Positions 1 through 9,716 of a stretch of DNA of 64,000 nt are shown here, piece by piece (position 1 is the stretch's first letter; every line of letters begins with the position of its first letter). The notes under the pieces are model-generated. The model worked only from the letters and a program-made list of their open reading frames with translations, did no database searches and had not been told where the DNA came from. Made by a program: the position numbers and the translations under genes. This stretch comes from Ophiocordyceps camponoti-saundersi (nom. inval.) (lineage: Eukaryota > Ascomycota > Sordariomycetes > Hypocreales > Ophiocordycipitaceae): positions 248,740 to 312,739 of the forward strand of contig PDHQ01000010.1 in assembly GCA_003339415.1 (NCBI GenBank), written 5' to 3'.

Positions 1-780
1 GGGGGGGGAGGCCGCCCCCCCCCCCCCCCCCCCCCCCCCCCTTTTTTTTTTTTTTCCCTTGGAAGCTTGTTTCTCCCCCCTTTTATTTCATGTCTTTTTT
101 TATTCTCTCTCCGATCGGCGCCTTCGGGATCCCGGGAACAGGACTCGCGTGGCGTGTTATGCTGTGCGACTTTCTACTGGATTGGAGGCGTTGAAGACTT
201 CATGTAGGGGGTGTCGTGTGGGAGGAAGAGGATCCTTTGCGGCTGAAGGGACGCCTCCTTTTCGGACTACGGTATCGACGGTGGGTGAGGAGCGAGGGTG
301 AGTGGGGGAGAGGGTAAGGGTAAGGGAGATGAAGTCAAAGAAATTACCCATGTAGGAAATATTCAGATTAGGAGGCATCTATGTTTTGACGAAGTGAGTG
401 ATGATGTGTAGCGAAAGCGAGACGTGGTTTTAGAAGCTGCTTCGAGGAGCACTCTTTGTGGTATTACCACTAGATAGATAGCTAGATAGATAGATACCTG
501 GGCAGGTGCCAGGTAGGTAGTTAGGTATGATTGATGGGAGTAAAGTTGAGAGAGCAAAGGGATTGTTTAGAACGATTATCCTGATGGATTCTATTATTGT
601 GTATTATCTTGGCGGTGACATGGCCATCTCAATAAGTAGGTACCTAGGTAGGTAGGTGCTAATTGGTTATGCAGTCAGTCACACAGCTTATGGTGGCTTG
701 ACGGAATGAGGTCGACAAAGGGAAAAGAGAGGCGAGGTCCGGCGGAGGGTGGATGGAAGATGGGAGGTGAGAGGAAGCCT

Positions 781-839
<59 letters not shown>

Positions 840-1638
840 GGTCGAGGTTGACGTCGGGAGGTAGGAGGGTTCTGAGGTTGATCACGTAGTACTTGCCTGT
901 GTAGGAAGGTAGGAAGTAGGTAGGAAAGTTGGAAGATGGCAGTTGGTCCTGTGGGTGATACCTTCTAGGTTCTAGGTAGGTGGTGAAGGTAGGTGTGATA
1001 AGGCAAGTGCTAGGGTTAGGTTAATCCATGATAAGACTTGCAGCTTCAACGACGGGGGGGGGAGACGAAGGATTCAACATGCAGTGAAGAAGAAGGGATC
1101 TTGTCTCCTCTCCTCTCCTTTTCTCTTCTCTTCTCGTCTCGTCTCGTCTCCTTTGTTCTGTTCTGCTCACTCCCTTCATCTTCTCAGACGAGTCTGTCTA
1201 TCCAGTCGAAGCCACCTTTCTTACGAGAAGTGATGTGAGGACCGCGAGAAGAGAGGGGAGAAGAAAGAAAGAAAGAAAGAAAGGAAGAGCGAAAAAAAAA
1301 TGGAGGAAGAGATTCCTTCGGCTGGTAGGCTGGTGAGCTTGATGCTTTCTCTGGCTTCTACCTCTGTGCTTTCCATTCTTCTATGTCCGTCCTCGTTCTC
1401 TCTCTCTCTCTCTCTCTGTCTCCCTCTGTCTCCCTGTCTCTTCACTTCACTATCTCCCATCCCCCCCTTCACTTCACTCCCACTCTCTCCGTCGACAGCT
1501 GAGGAAGAAGAGACAGCTCACGCTAACTCTCTCTTCTCCTCCATCCGATCCATTCAACACCTCGACGACACAAAAAAAAAACACAGGGCAAAAGTCATTC
1601 GCTTGTCTCTGTGCTTGGCGTCGTTTACCATTCGTCCC
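1..1638. other. Gene-free, homopolymer-rich left flank
   Basis: No convincing coding sequence. It opens with a 27-base C run (15-41) followed by 14 T, and holds a 58-base G run at 781-838, a GATA-type tetranucleotide tract near 470-505, several TAGGTA/TACCTA motifs (about 480-530, 636-658, 899-925, 970-985) and CT-rich microsatellites around 1100-1150 and 1395-1440. The short open frames here are low-complexity translations of these tracts. The part just before 1639 is probably the promoter and 5' UTR of the next gene. Confidence 0.6.
781..838. repeat. Poly-G homopolymer, 58 bases
   Basis: Uninterrupted run of 58 G on the + strand in non-coding DNA. It is either a genuine long G tract or an assembly or sequencing artefact; similar runs recur elsewhere in the window. 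Confidence 0.9.
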
Positions 1639-1921
1639 ATGGCGTATCTCTTCCCCCCTTTCTCCCCCCTTTTTCTATTTACCATTCAGAGAGAAGAAAG
1701 AAGAGAATGAATCTGATGACATAGCGTGGGGTCGCGTCCTCATCGTCGTCACCCAGTCGTGCTCGCCATCTACGTCGATTCCTACACCTTCGTCTTCGCC
1801 TCTGCCCTTTTGCAGCACGGCGTAGGGCTCCGTTCCAACGTCCGGGTTTGCGACGGGGCGATTTTGCTGTGCTTGGTCTGCTATGTTACTACCAAGGTCT
1901 CTCACCTCCTCCTGAAAGAAC

Positions 1922-1958
<37 letters not shown>

Positions 1959-3497
1959 ATACTAACCCCCTTTTTAAACAGATTGTGCGTCTCTTTTCTT
2001 TAAACAACAGGAGAGTATCACATCAGAATGAAATGGAAAGAGGTTGAGGAAAGGCTTACTTACTTGATATCGTGTGTCTTTCTAGTTCATCTACCTCTTC
2101 CTCGTCGAAAAGGCTGTGAGTTTTTTTTTCCTTCCCCTATTTACCACGGTATACCCTCTTCCGGCTGGATGTGTGTGATGAATGAAATGAACGACATCAA
2201 GTCGAGTAAAGAAAAGAGAGAAAACTGATTCTTCTAATCCCTTCAACAAAGCACATGATGAGACCTACACCACAGTCTCGCTTTCGCTCACGGTTGTACC
2301 TGTTCAACTCGTTTGGCATGCTCGGTCTATACGTCGTTGTCGTTGTCGTCAACTTTGTCTTGTAGGTTTCCCCCCTTGCCCTCTCTGTTCTCTTCCCTCT
2401 CTCCCTGTACCAAATAAACAAAACAAGCCGCATCGCCGAAATCAGAGACGGAATCTGCATCATCGGCATGAAGAGCGCGGCCATGATCCCCCTCATCTCC
2501 TTCGACGCCGTTGTCAACGTCTACCTAACGGGGCTATTCCTCGTCCCCTTGACCCGTCAGTTTTTTCCCCCTCTTCCTCCACCCTTCTCTTTCCTATCTT
2601 CCCATCTCACAAGCCTTCACATACACATCAAAGGCCTATACACCTTTCGACACAGCTCGACAACGACGACAAGAAGCCAGGCCAACATCCGTCTCAGGAA
2701 AGCAGCCTTGCGGACGTTTTGCGGCGCAGTCTTCACCCTTGTTAGCAGCATCGTGTGAGTGACGGATGGACACACAGTTGAAAGAGGGAGATGGGAACGG
2801 CTTTCACTGATGTCTTCCGGTGTAGGAACTTGTCTGTTCTGATGGCTCTCGATGGTGAGCCCGGTTGGGTGTGTTTGATGTGCTGCAACTGCGATAGTTT
2901 GTCTCTCTCCACCCCCCTATCTCCCTCTTCATCCCTCTCCTCTCCTCACCATCACTCCCCGAAACACCCTCCCAAAAAACATCCTCAAACTCACCCCCCC
3001 CCCCCCCTCCAGTCCTCTTCTCAGCCTGCGTCCTCCACTGGATAACATCAAACGACAAAGCCACCAGCCCACCAACAGACCAAACGACGAGCACGACCCC
3101 GTGCCGACCACGCTCCAACAACAACAACAACCGCCTCGCCATCTCGTCCACTCCGATCCCAACTCCTCCTCCTCCTCCTCCGCCACTACTTCCACCGTCG
3201 ACGACGAGCCAGCACAAGTCGTCTCTCCCTCCTCAGGTCCATCATAGCAGCAACAGTCCTCCCTCGCCGGAATGCCTCGCCTCCTCCTCTTCCACCCGCG
3301 CCGTCGTCGTCACCACCACCATCAGACACGAGAGTCGTCCCCTCAACGGTCATCGTCTACGTCGTCGTCCCCCGTCTTCCGATATGGACGACGACGACGA
3401 TGACGACGACGACGACGACAACGCCTGCGATGGGCCTCGTACCACCATCGTCGCCGGTGATCACCTTAGAGAGGGCAATTCTTTTTCCATGCTTTAA
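1639..3497 (+). CDS. Conserved fungal multi-pass membrane protein with an apparent frameshift near the N-terminus
   Basis: Eight-exon model: 1639-1643, 1690-1896, 2086-2115, 2252-2361, 2428-2555, 2634-2754, 2826-2896, 3013-3497. From 1897 on all junctions are in phase. The exons give several hydrophobic segments (such as YTFVFASALLQHG, LYLFNSFGMLGLYVVVVV and AVVNVYLTGLFLVPL) and a CLMCCNCD stretch before the last one. The C-terminal tail is long, hydrophilic, Pro/Ser-rich and ends with a run of Asp. From memory this resembles a widespread uncharacterised ascomycete seven-TM-like family; no function is known to me. The oddity is in exon 2: the N-terminal reading (AWGRVLIVVTQ) lies in one frame and the following VVLAIYVDSYTF in another, so one base appears to be missing near 1751-1760. 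Acceptors of introns 3, 4 and 5 are AAG. The first exon (ATG plus two bases, 46-bp intron) is the least certain part. Confidence 0.7.
1923..1956 (+). repeat. GA dinucleotide repeat inside an intron
   Basis: About 16 GA units within the second intron of the multi-TM gene (1897-2085). Confidence 0.85.
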
Positions 3498-4026
3498 ACC
3501 AGGCACCCGAGTTACCGAGGGATTAGACAGCGAGTAGGTAGTTCCTCGCACCATACAAGACAGTTACATCATCCTCATCCCTCCCCTGCGACAAGACTCG
3601 AGCGGAACAGAGTCTGTCATTAGAGCCCCAAGGACAGCCACGACGGCGCTCCTACAGTCAAAGAGAGAAATCGTGGCGTCATATTGCTTTGTCGTAGCTC
3701 ATCGGTCTATATGCAATCGCCCTCGTCCCTCCTTCTCTCCTATCAACTCCAAAATAAACAGCTCTCTCTCTCTCTCAACTATGTACGCACGAAAGTGACA
3801 AGGAAAATAGTCAAAGAGGGCCTGAGACAGACCCCGAACAGTTGATGTCCCTGCCGGCACGTTCCAGACGAGGACATAACCAAGCGGGAGCAAAAGAATG
3901 TAAGAAATCAAATCGATCATGTAAAAAGAGGGAAGAGAAAAGGGGAAAAAAATAAACAAAGAAATGAAAAAAAAAATCGACGACGGGCAGGTATCGGCCC
4001 CTAGAAAGTGAAGACGGAAGCCATGT
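3498..4026. other. Convergent intergenic region
   Basis: Lies between the 3' ends of the multi-TM gene (+) and the GH128 gene (-). It should hold both 3' UTRs. There is an A-rich stretch at about 3945-3980; no further gene is seen. Confidence 0.5.
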
Positions 4027-5178
4027 TCACGAGATTCCGGCATAGACCTTGCCCGTCTCGCTCAGCGAATTGGCCGAAGACATGAGCTTGCCGGGCGAAC
4101 ACATGAACGGCGCGTAGGCGTGGAGGTAGTCGATGGCGTCAAGCTTGGGAATCACCTCCTTGAGAAAGGAAGCGGCGTCGGCCGGCTGGCCCGCGGCATC
4201 GACGGGGCCGAACTCCGTCAGCCAGATGGGCTTCTCGCCACAGATCTTGTGAGCCTTGTCGATGTGTTCGTAAAGCGTGTTGGCGTACTGCGGCTGCGAG
4301 TACCAGTGGACGACGCAAAAGTCGACGCGGCAATTTTCCGGATGGTTCTCGCACGCCTTGAGGAAGCCCTCAAGCCACTGGAGACCCTCGCCGGGGTTAC
4401 CGCTGTTGGTGACGGCGGGCGAGCCGATGAGAGCCTTGCCGCCATAAGGGTTCATGTGCTGCACGTGGAGCTGGGCGGCCAGCTCGGGGCTCATCTTGGC
4501 CTGGCCGCCGTTGTCGGGCTCGTTGAAGCTGAGTATGGCCTTGGAGCCAGAAGAGATGGCCTTTTCCGCATTCGAGTGCCAGCTATCAATGAACATGGGC
4601 TTGTTGCCCCACAGCATGGGAACGTAGCTGATGTGGGAGGCGAGACCATCGGGCGACGAACCCCAGTTGTAAGCCCAGGCGCTGCAGCCGTTGCACTGAT
4701 CGTTGAAGTGGTTGGCGAGCGTCGCCTCGTTGTAGGCCAGGCCTCGCTTTCCGGAGAAGATGGGGCCAGAACCTGAGCCGGCATGGCCCTTGTCGCCGTT
4801 GGATGGGTTGGCGGGCGGCACCACAGGAGGGACGTACGAGGCGACGGGTTGCAGAAGCGAGGCAACAGGCTTGGGAACAACGGCGAGAGTCGTCAAGGGG
4901 ACGGGGGGAGCCGCAACCTCAGCATTGTTGCGGAAAGGCGGCGCAGCAGGAGCAGCGGCGACAGCCTCAGGCTGGCTAGAGGCAGGGCCAGGAGTCGGCT
5001 CGGTGTATCCAGTCTCTTGAGGTGCCTCGACGGTGACGGTAGTCACGACGGTAACCCAGCGGGTGTGCTTGGCGGCACCAATCCTGCGGGGATGAAGATG
5101 GCGGTGCGAGTTGAAAGCCAAAGCCTGCTCAGTGAGAGCGGCAAGGGCGGCGAAGGTGACGATCTTGTTGATGAACAT
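4027..5178 (-). CDS. Secreted GH128 (Asl1-type) beta-1,3-glucanase
   Basis: Single-exon gene of 383 aa. The start at 5178 was chosen because it begins directly with a signal peptide (about residues 1-21, ending ALA); the frame is open 42 codons upstream but that part is not signal-like. Residues 22-140 are a Pro/Ala/Val-rich linker. A dibasic Lys-Arg at 144-145 sits at the edge of the catalytic domain, so Kex2-type processing would release it. The catalytic core (about 146-383) carries the two glutamates expected of the family, in SFNEPDN (E220) and WLTEFG (E322). The family cleaves beta-1,3-glucan and, in Schizosaccharomyces pombe Asl1, is linked to wall integrity. A role in wall remodelling or glucan scavenging is inferred. 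Confidence 0.9.
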   Translation of the reverse strand: MFINKIVTFAALAALTEQALAFNSHRHLHPRRIGAAKHTRWVTVVTTVTVEAPQETGYTEPTPGPASSQPEAVAAAPAAPPFRNNAEVAAPPVPLTTLAVVPKPVASLLQPVASYVPPVVPPANPSNGDKGHAGSGSGPIFSGKRGLAYNEATLANHFNDQCNGCSAWAYNWGSSPDGLASHISYVPMLWGNKPMFIDSWHSNAEKAISSGSKAILSFNEPDNGGQAKMSPELAAQLHVQHMNPYGGKALIGSPAVTNSGNPGEGLQWLEGFLKACENHPENCRVDFCVVHWYSQPQYANTLYEHIDKAHKICGEKPIWLTEFGPVDAAGQPADAASFLKEVIPKLDAIDYLHAYAPFMCSPGKLMSSANSLSETGKVYAGIS

Positions 5179-5843
5179 GTTTGCTTTTCTTTCTTGTTTT
5201 TCCTGATCTTCTTCTTCCTGGCTGGGGGTTTGACGAACTAGGGTGTGGGTGAGAGACAGAGAGAGAAGTGCAAACCGATCGAGGGCTTTGCCAGCTGTCA
5301 ACAAAGAGAGGCCTCTCCTTCAACCCAGTGAGAGAGAGAAGAATAAGATGAAAGGGCGGAACAAAAAGACGTCGCCAAGATGAACAGGGATGGGTTTCTC
5401 GGCACGGCCGTTATATGAAATGAGTGGCAGGGCGGTCTGTCAAAGACGCGGGCGGAACAAGAAAGGGATTTGATAAGGAAAGAACGAAACAAACAAACAA
5501 AAAGAGGGTTGATGCTGGCAGCAGCGCGGCCGCGGCGAGAGAAGAGAGAGAGAGTGAGGGGGAGAGTGAGTGTGTGGAAGAGAGAGAGAGGGGGGGGGAG
5601 AGGAGAGTGAAGAGGTGAAGAGAACGAAAGATGGGAAAGAAGAAGAAGAAGAAGAAAAAGATGGTGAAGAGAAAGAAGGAAGGAAAGAAAAAGGGTCAAG
5701 GATGGAAGGGGGGGAGGGAGGCCCCATCAAGTACCTGCTACTCTCTGCATCCTGTATGTATACAGAGGGGGTGGCCTAGAGAAGAGTGAGAGTGAGTAAG
5801 AAGAGCCTCTGCAGGAACCGGGCAGCAACCCTTCGAATCAGGC

Positions 5844-5888
5844 GGTACCTCTGCCTCAGGCGATTGGACGATGCCTGACGCAGGTACC
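5844..5888. repeat. Imperfect inverted repeat (potential hairpin)
   Basis: Left arm begins GGTACCTCTGCCTCAGGC; the right arm read on the opposite strand is GGTACCTGCGTCAGGC. The loop is about 11 bases. An ATCA/TGAT match extends the pairing outward. No gene is associated. Confidence 0.6.
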
Positions 5889-6108
5889 TGATGAACCCCC
5901 CCCCCTGATGAGGTGCCATGTTTCTTCTCCTAGCGCCGGGCCGCGTACGGTGAGGACGCACTGTGCAGTATGCGCTCCCAGGGGTCCCACAAAACGGCGC
6001 GGCCGAGAAGTTGCAGTGCCTTTTCCCCCACACCGAGGCGCAAGAGAGGCGTCGTCGCTCTGTTGGTCAGTTGGACTTGATGGTGGTGTAGCCCGTGGGC
6101 GAGGTAAG

Positions 6109-6150
6109 CCAGTCAAGGTACACCAGTCAAGGTACACCAGACAAGGTGCC
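6109..6150 (+). repeat. 14-bp tandem repeat, three copies
   Basis: Unit CCAGTCAAGGTACA is present twice perfectly (6109-6122, 6123-6136), then once with substitutions (6137-6150). Non-coding context. Confidence 0.8.
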
Positions 6151-7577
6151 TGCCAAGGGGGCTAGATCGGCGCGTGGGGTCTGTCGATCGTTTGCACCGT
6201 GCGTCAAAGACACACAGTGCCTGACCCATCTCATCTACCTACCTAGGTACGTACCCACCTACCTACCAGGCTACCACGACCTACCACCTCGTCTAGCAGC
6301 CTATAATCCATAGCTGTGTCTTGTATTCCTACAAAGGGATATATAATCCAGGGGACTCAGGGATAAGAGGACTCAAAAGGGATATACATACACATATTTC
6401 TTACTACCTAGTCACGTCACATGCTTTCGTCATCTGTTTCGTCGTTTCACTCCAAGACGGGAAAGAGAAGAAGAAGAAAGGGGGGGGAAAGGTTGTTTCG
6501 CGCGCTTATGTATGCGACTTACAGAAACGGGTTTTTTTTTTAAAAGAGACGTGTTGTCACCGCCGTGTCCCGATATGAACGTAGGTATCTACTATGTGTG
6601 TATGCAAGTCTGTAAACGAGGCTTGGCCGTGCCGTCCGTCCGTCCGTTCGTCACAAATCCCATAACGCCCAGGCAAAGGAACAGCATGGATGTTCGTACC
6701 TACATAGGTAGTTGAACGTGTCTTTTTTTAAGCGCACTGTCTTCTCTTTTTAGTACCTAAGCCTACTAGCTTGCTTCAGGACTCGGATGCGCCCGCCAGG
6801 AACAGGCCTCTGATTGGCGCTGACCAGCGTTTCATCATCATCCATCGTCATCCATCCCATCAGCCGCCGGCAGCCCGCTCACCTGAGGCTGCAGGGAAAA
6901 TTGATCGAGTATTATTAGTATTCCTACCGACTCTCGTGCATAGGTATTTACATATCCGTACTTATAGACATCGATGCGAGGCCATTTACACGATGCAGGC
7001 ACATAATATGAATATATCATCGTCGCGCACGCACGCATGCACGTACACAAACATGCAGATGTAACATGCGCATGGCCTAATATAATATGCGCCGCCTTCT
7101 GTGCTTCCATCCTGCCAACCAACCAGTCAGCCACCGAATGCCTATCCACCTATCACCTAGTCGACGTGCCACACGCTACGTGTCTTCCTGCTCCTCCTGC
7201 CTGCTCCTCGTCGCCGATCACCTTTCGCCTTGCCTGCATATATACATAATATACACGCATACACACATACAGAGGAACCCGAGGTAGGCCGACGATTGTC
7301 GATACCTTGTTGCACTTGCATACATACATACCACCTTGGCACGCCATCTTTCAGCCCCTTCCGATTCTCTCCTTGCAGAACCGTCAACACGTGCGCTTCA
7401 TGCAGGCCATCCTTTAGCTCGTCGCCTAGGAAATAATGCCTAGGTAGCAAAATAGAGTAGGCCCTAGACGATGCATGCTAGAGCCTAGAGGCACGGAGTA
7501 AAGATCCTGCATCATCTCAATCACGTGCCATCCGGGTCTCTTATGTATTTTCTCAAGTTTTCTCTGGAAATCAATCC

Positions 7578-7626
7578 CCTTCTTCCTATCCTTATCCTTA
7601 TCTTTATCTTTATCCTTATCCTTATC
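7578..7626 (+). repeat. CCTTAT/CTTTAT hexanucleotide array
   Basis: Roughly eight units alternating between CCTTAT and CTTTAT, about 400 bp upstream of the cis-prenyltransferase start. The pyrimidine-rich strand matches the transcribed sense strand. Confidence 0.7.
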
Positions 7627-8030
7627 TCACTCAATCACGTGCTCAATCCCTCCTCCCCTTACCTAATCCAACCCGACTCCCAAGCCTTGCGCCTCATCAA
7701 AACCCCAGTAAAACCCGATGCTCCGCCACAACGGGCTGTCGTGGCCTCGTCACCCATCCAGTCGTCGTCGTTCCGTCAGTCAGCATCCCTTCTCTCCTCC
7801 CCCTCCTCCCCTCGAGATGCCTCGATCCTCCATTTGACCTGGATCCGAGCGGTCCGCCATTTTAGCCTCCCCCCCTCCGCGGAAAACCTCGAATTCAAAC
7901 TACAATTTACGCCCCCCCCCCTTTTTTCCCTCTCTCCTCCTCCTTTCCCCCCTTTTCTCCCCCTTTTTTTCCCTTCCCGCTTATTGTCTCCATCAATTCA
8001 AGGGCCTAATAAAAAAGAAAAGAAAACACC

Positions 8031-9322
8031 ATGGCGGCCGATACCGTCTCTCTTTTACGCCGCTTCATTGTCGAGTCTCCGCCCGGGGAATGGGCCCTGA
8101 ACCAACTACGAAACCTCCTCATCGGCGCCCTCCGTCAGGGTAGGATCCCCCAACATGTCGCCTTCGAGATGGACGGGAACCGTCGCTATGCTCGAAGTCA
8201 TCGAATGGAGACGCTCGAGGGTCATCATCGAGGTTTCGAGGCTCTGGCCAGGGTGAATGACTTTGCAGCCTCTCTCTCCCCTTTTTCTTCGACAAACTAG
8301 ATCTGACGTCTCCCATCTCCCTGAAATCTTAGATCATGGAGATTTGCTACCGTTGCGGCGTCAAAGTCGTCACCGTCTACGCCTTTAGCGTCGAAAACTA
8401 CAACCGTCCGAAACATGAAGTCGAAGGCCTCATGCAACTCGCAAAAGTCAAGCTCGAACAGCTGACGACATACGGCGACATCCTCGATCGCTACGGCGCC
8501 AGCGTCCGCATCCTTGGCCAGCGAGACATGATCCGTCATGACGTCCTCGCCGTTGTCGACAAGGCCGTAGCCCGAACGAGACACAATAACAGGTAAGCGC
8601 CTGTTGTCTCTCTTTACTCATGTCCAACTGACACGCGTCAAAAAATAAAAAACCTCACACAACCTAGAACCGTCTTAAACATCTGCTTCCCTTACACCTC
8701 GAGGGCAGAAATCACGACAGCCATACGATCAACAGTCGAAGACTTCCTCGCCCCATCACCACCCAAAAACACCCCCTTCTCCCCCTCACGCATACGACAA
8801 AAGGTCCTATCATCTCAACTCAATGACGCAACCAATGACGACGATGACGACAACAACAGCAACTCAACCGACGAATTCGAAACAGACCCCGACGCAGATG
8901 CCGACGGCGGCGATTCCTCAACAACCGCATCGACAGCAACGACCATGACAACAGCGACGACAACGACCAACCTCCAAGACGACCCCAAATCAGAAGACGA
9001 TCCCCGTCCCCTCCCGAACCCAGAGTCCATCACCGTCGACACCCTCGACAAACACATGTACACCGCCCCAGACCCCCCCCTAGACCTCTTCGTCCGAACC
9101 AGCGGCGTCGAACGGCTTAGCGACTTCATGCTCTGGCAGTGCCACCAGGAGACCCACATCTTCTTCCTCACCTGCTACTGGCCCGACCTCGACCTCCAGC
9201 ACTTCATATGGGTCCTCCTCGAGTGGCAGTGGAGGCGACGGCAGAAGGACAGGGACGACGCCGCCGCCATGACCTCTCGGCCCGCTGCCGCCGCCGCCGC
9301 CGCCTCCTCCTCCTCCTCCTAG
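8031..9322 (+). CDS. RER2: cis-Prenyltransferase (dehydrodolichyl diphosphate synthase)
   Basis: Three exons: 8031-8252, 8333-8592, 8668-9322 (378 aa, all in phase). It should elongate farnesyl-PP with isopentenyl-PP to the polyprenyl-PP precursor of dolichol on the ER membrane, supplying N-glycosylation. Family signatures are present: the pyrophosphate-binding MDGNRRYA near residues 47-54, FSVENYNRP in the middle, and the C-terminal DLFVRTSGVERLSDFMLWQ block with Arg residues for IPP binding. Because the catalytic DGNRR and RTSG motifs are intact it is the RER2/SRT1-type catalytic subunit rather than the NUS1 partner. An unusual feature is a roughly 75-residue Asp/Asn/Ser/Thr-rich insert (encoded at about 8815-9050) between the two conserved halves, and an Ala-Ser homopolymer at the C-terminus. 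Confidence 0.93.
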
Positions 9323-9716
9323 GGACCCTCCCGGCCCGGCCCGGCCCCTTTGAACTTTTGAGTTGTCCTCGTCTCGATTCGGGGAGCTGCCACTGGCGCT
9401 CCGAAGCCCTTGGCAGTAGACTAGCGCGCCCAGCATAGCGGGCATAGCGGTTACTCGTTTTAATCGTATTCTTTCTTCCGTTGAACAAAAAAAAAAGAAA
9501 AAAAAGGTTTGCGTCACGTTGGAACACTGGCGTAGGTCGTTGGGCATGAAAGCTCGTCCCTCTGTTCTACCCATGACAACCGTCTCATCTGTATAGGCCG
9601 TCTACATCTGATATGACCTCTCTTCCTCAAAACGTGGTGCGTCATGACGAAAGGAGAAGAAAGAAATAAAGACAAAAAAAAAGGAAAAAGGAGGGGGTAA
9701 AACATTCTGCCTCCAC
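9323..9716. other. Convergent 3' intergenic region
   Basis: Separates the 3' ends of the cis-prenyltransferase (+) and the DDX60-like helicase (-). A/T-rich stretches at about 9487-9507 and 9655-9690 could contribute to 3'-end formation. No gene is seen. Confidence 0.5.

Larger units (their letters stand above)
5179..8030. other. Long gene-free region between GH128 and the cis-prenyltransferase
   Basis: About 2.9 kb without a credible gene. It holds the divergent promoters of both neighbours, a purine-rich strand (about 5520-5730), an imperfect inverted repeat (5844-5888), a 14-bp direct repeat (6109-6150), TACCTA/TAGGTA motifs (about 6234-6275, 6700-6715, 7436-7446) and a CCTTAT/CTTTAT hexamer array (about 7578-7626). 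Open frames here are short, overlap on both strands and lack splice-joined continuity. Confidence 0.55.

Noticed and set aside
1005..1025. Telomere-like TAGGGTTAGG near the left end
   Set aside because: Only about one and a half repeat units, no array; normal chance occurrence. The ACCCCAACCCTAAC stretch at 46386-46410 was rejected for the same reason.
4120..4776. 218-aa open frame antisense to the GH128 gene
   Set aside because: Antisense shadow of a GC-rich coding exon; no motif of its own.
5816..6170. Possible tRNA or transposon relic in the GC-rich block upstream of the cis-prenyltransferase
   Set aside because: No cloverleaf with conserved A and B boxes could be found and no reverse transcriptase or transposase motif is encoded.
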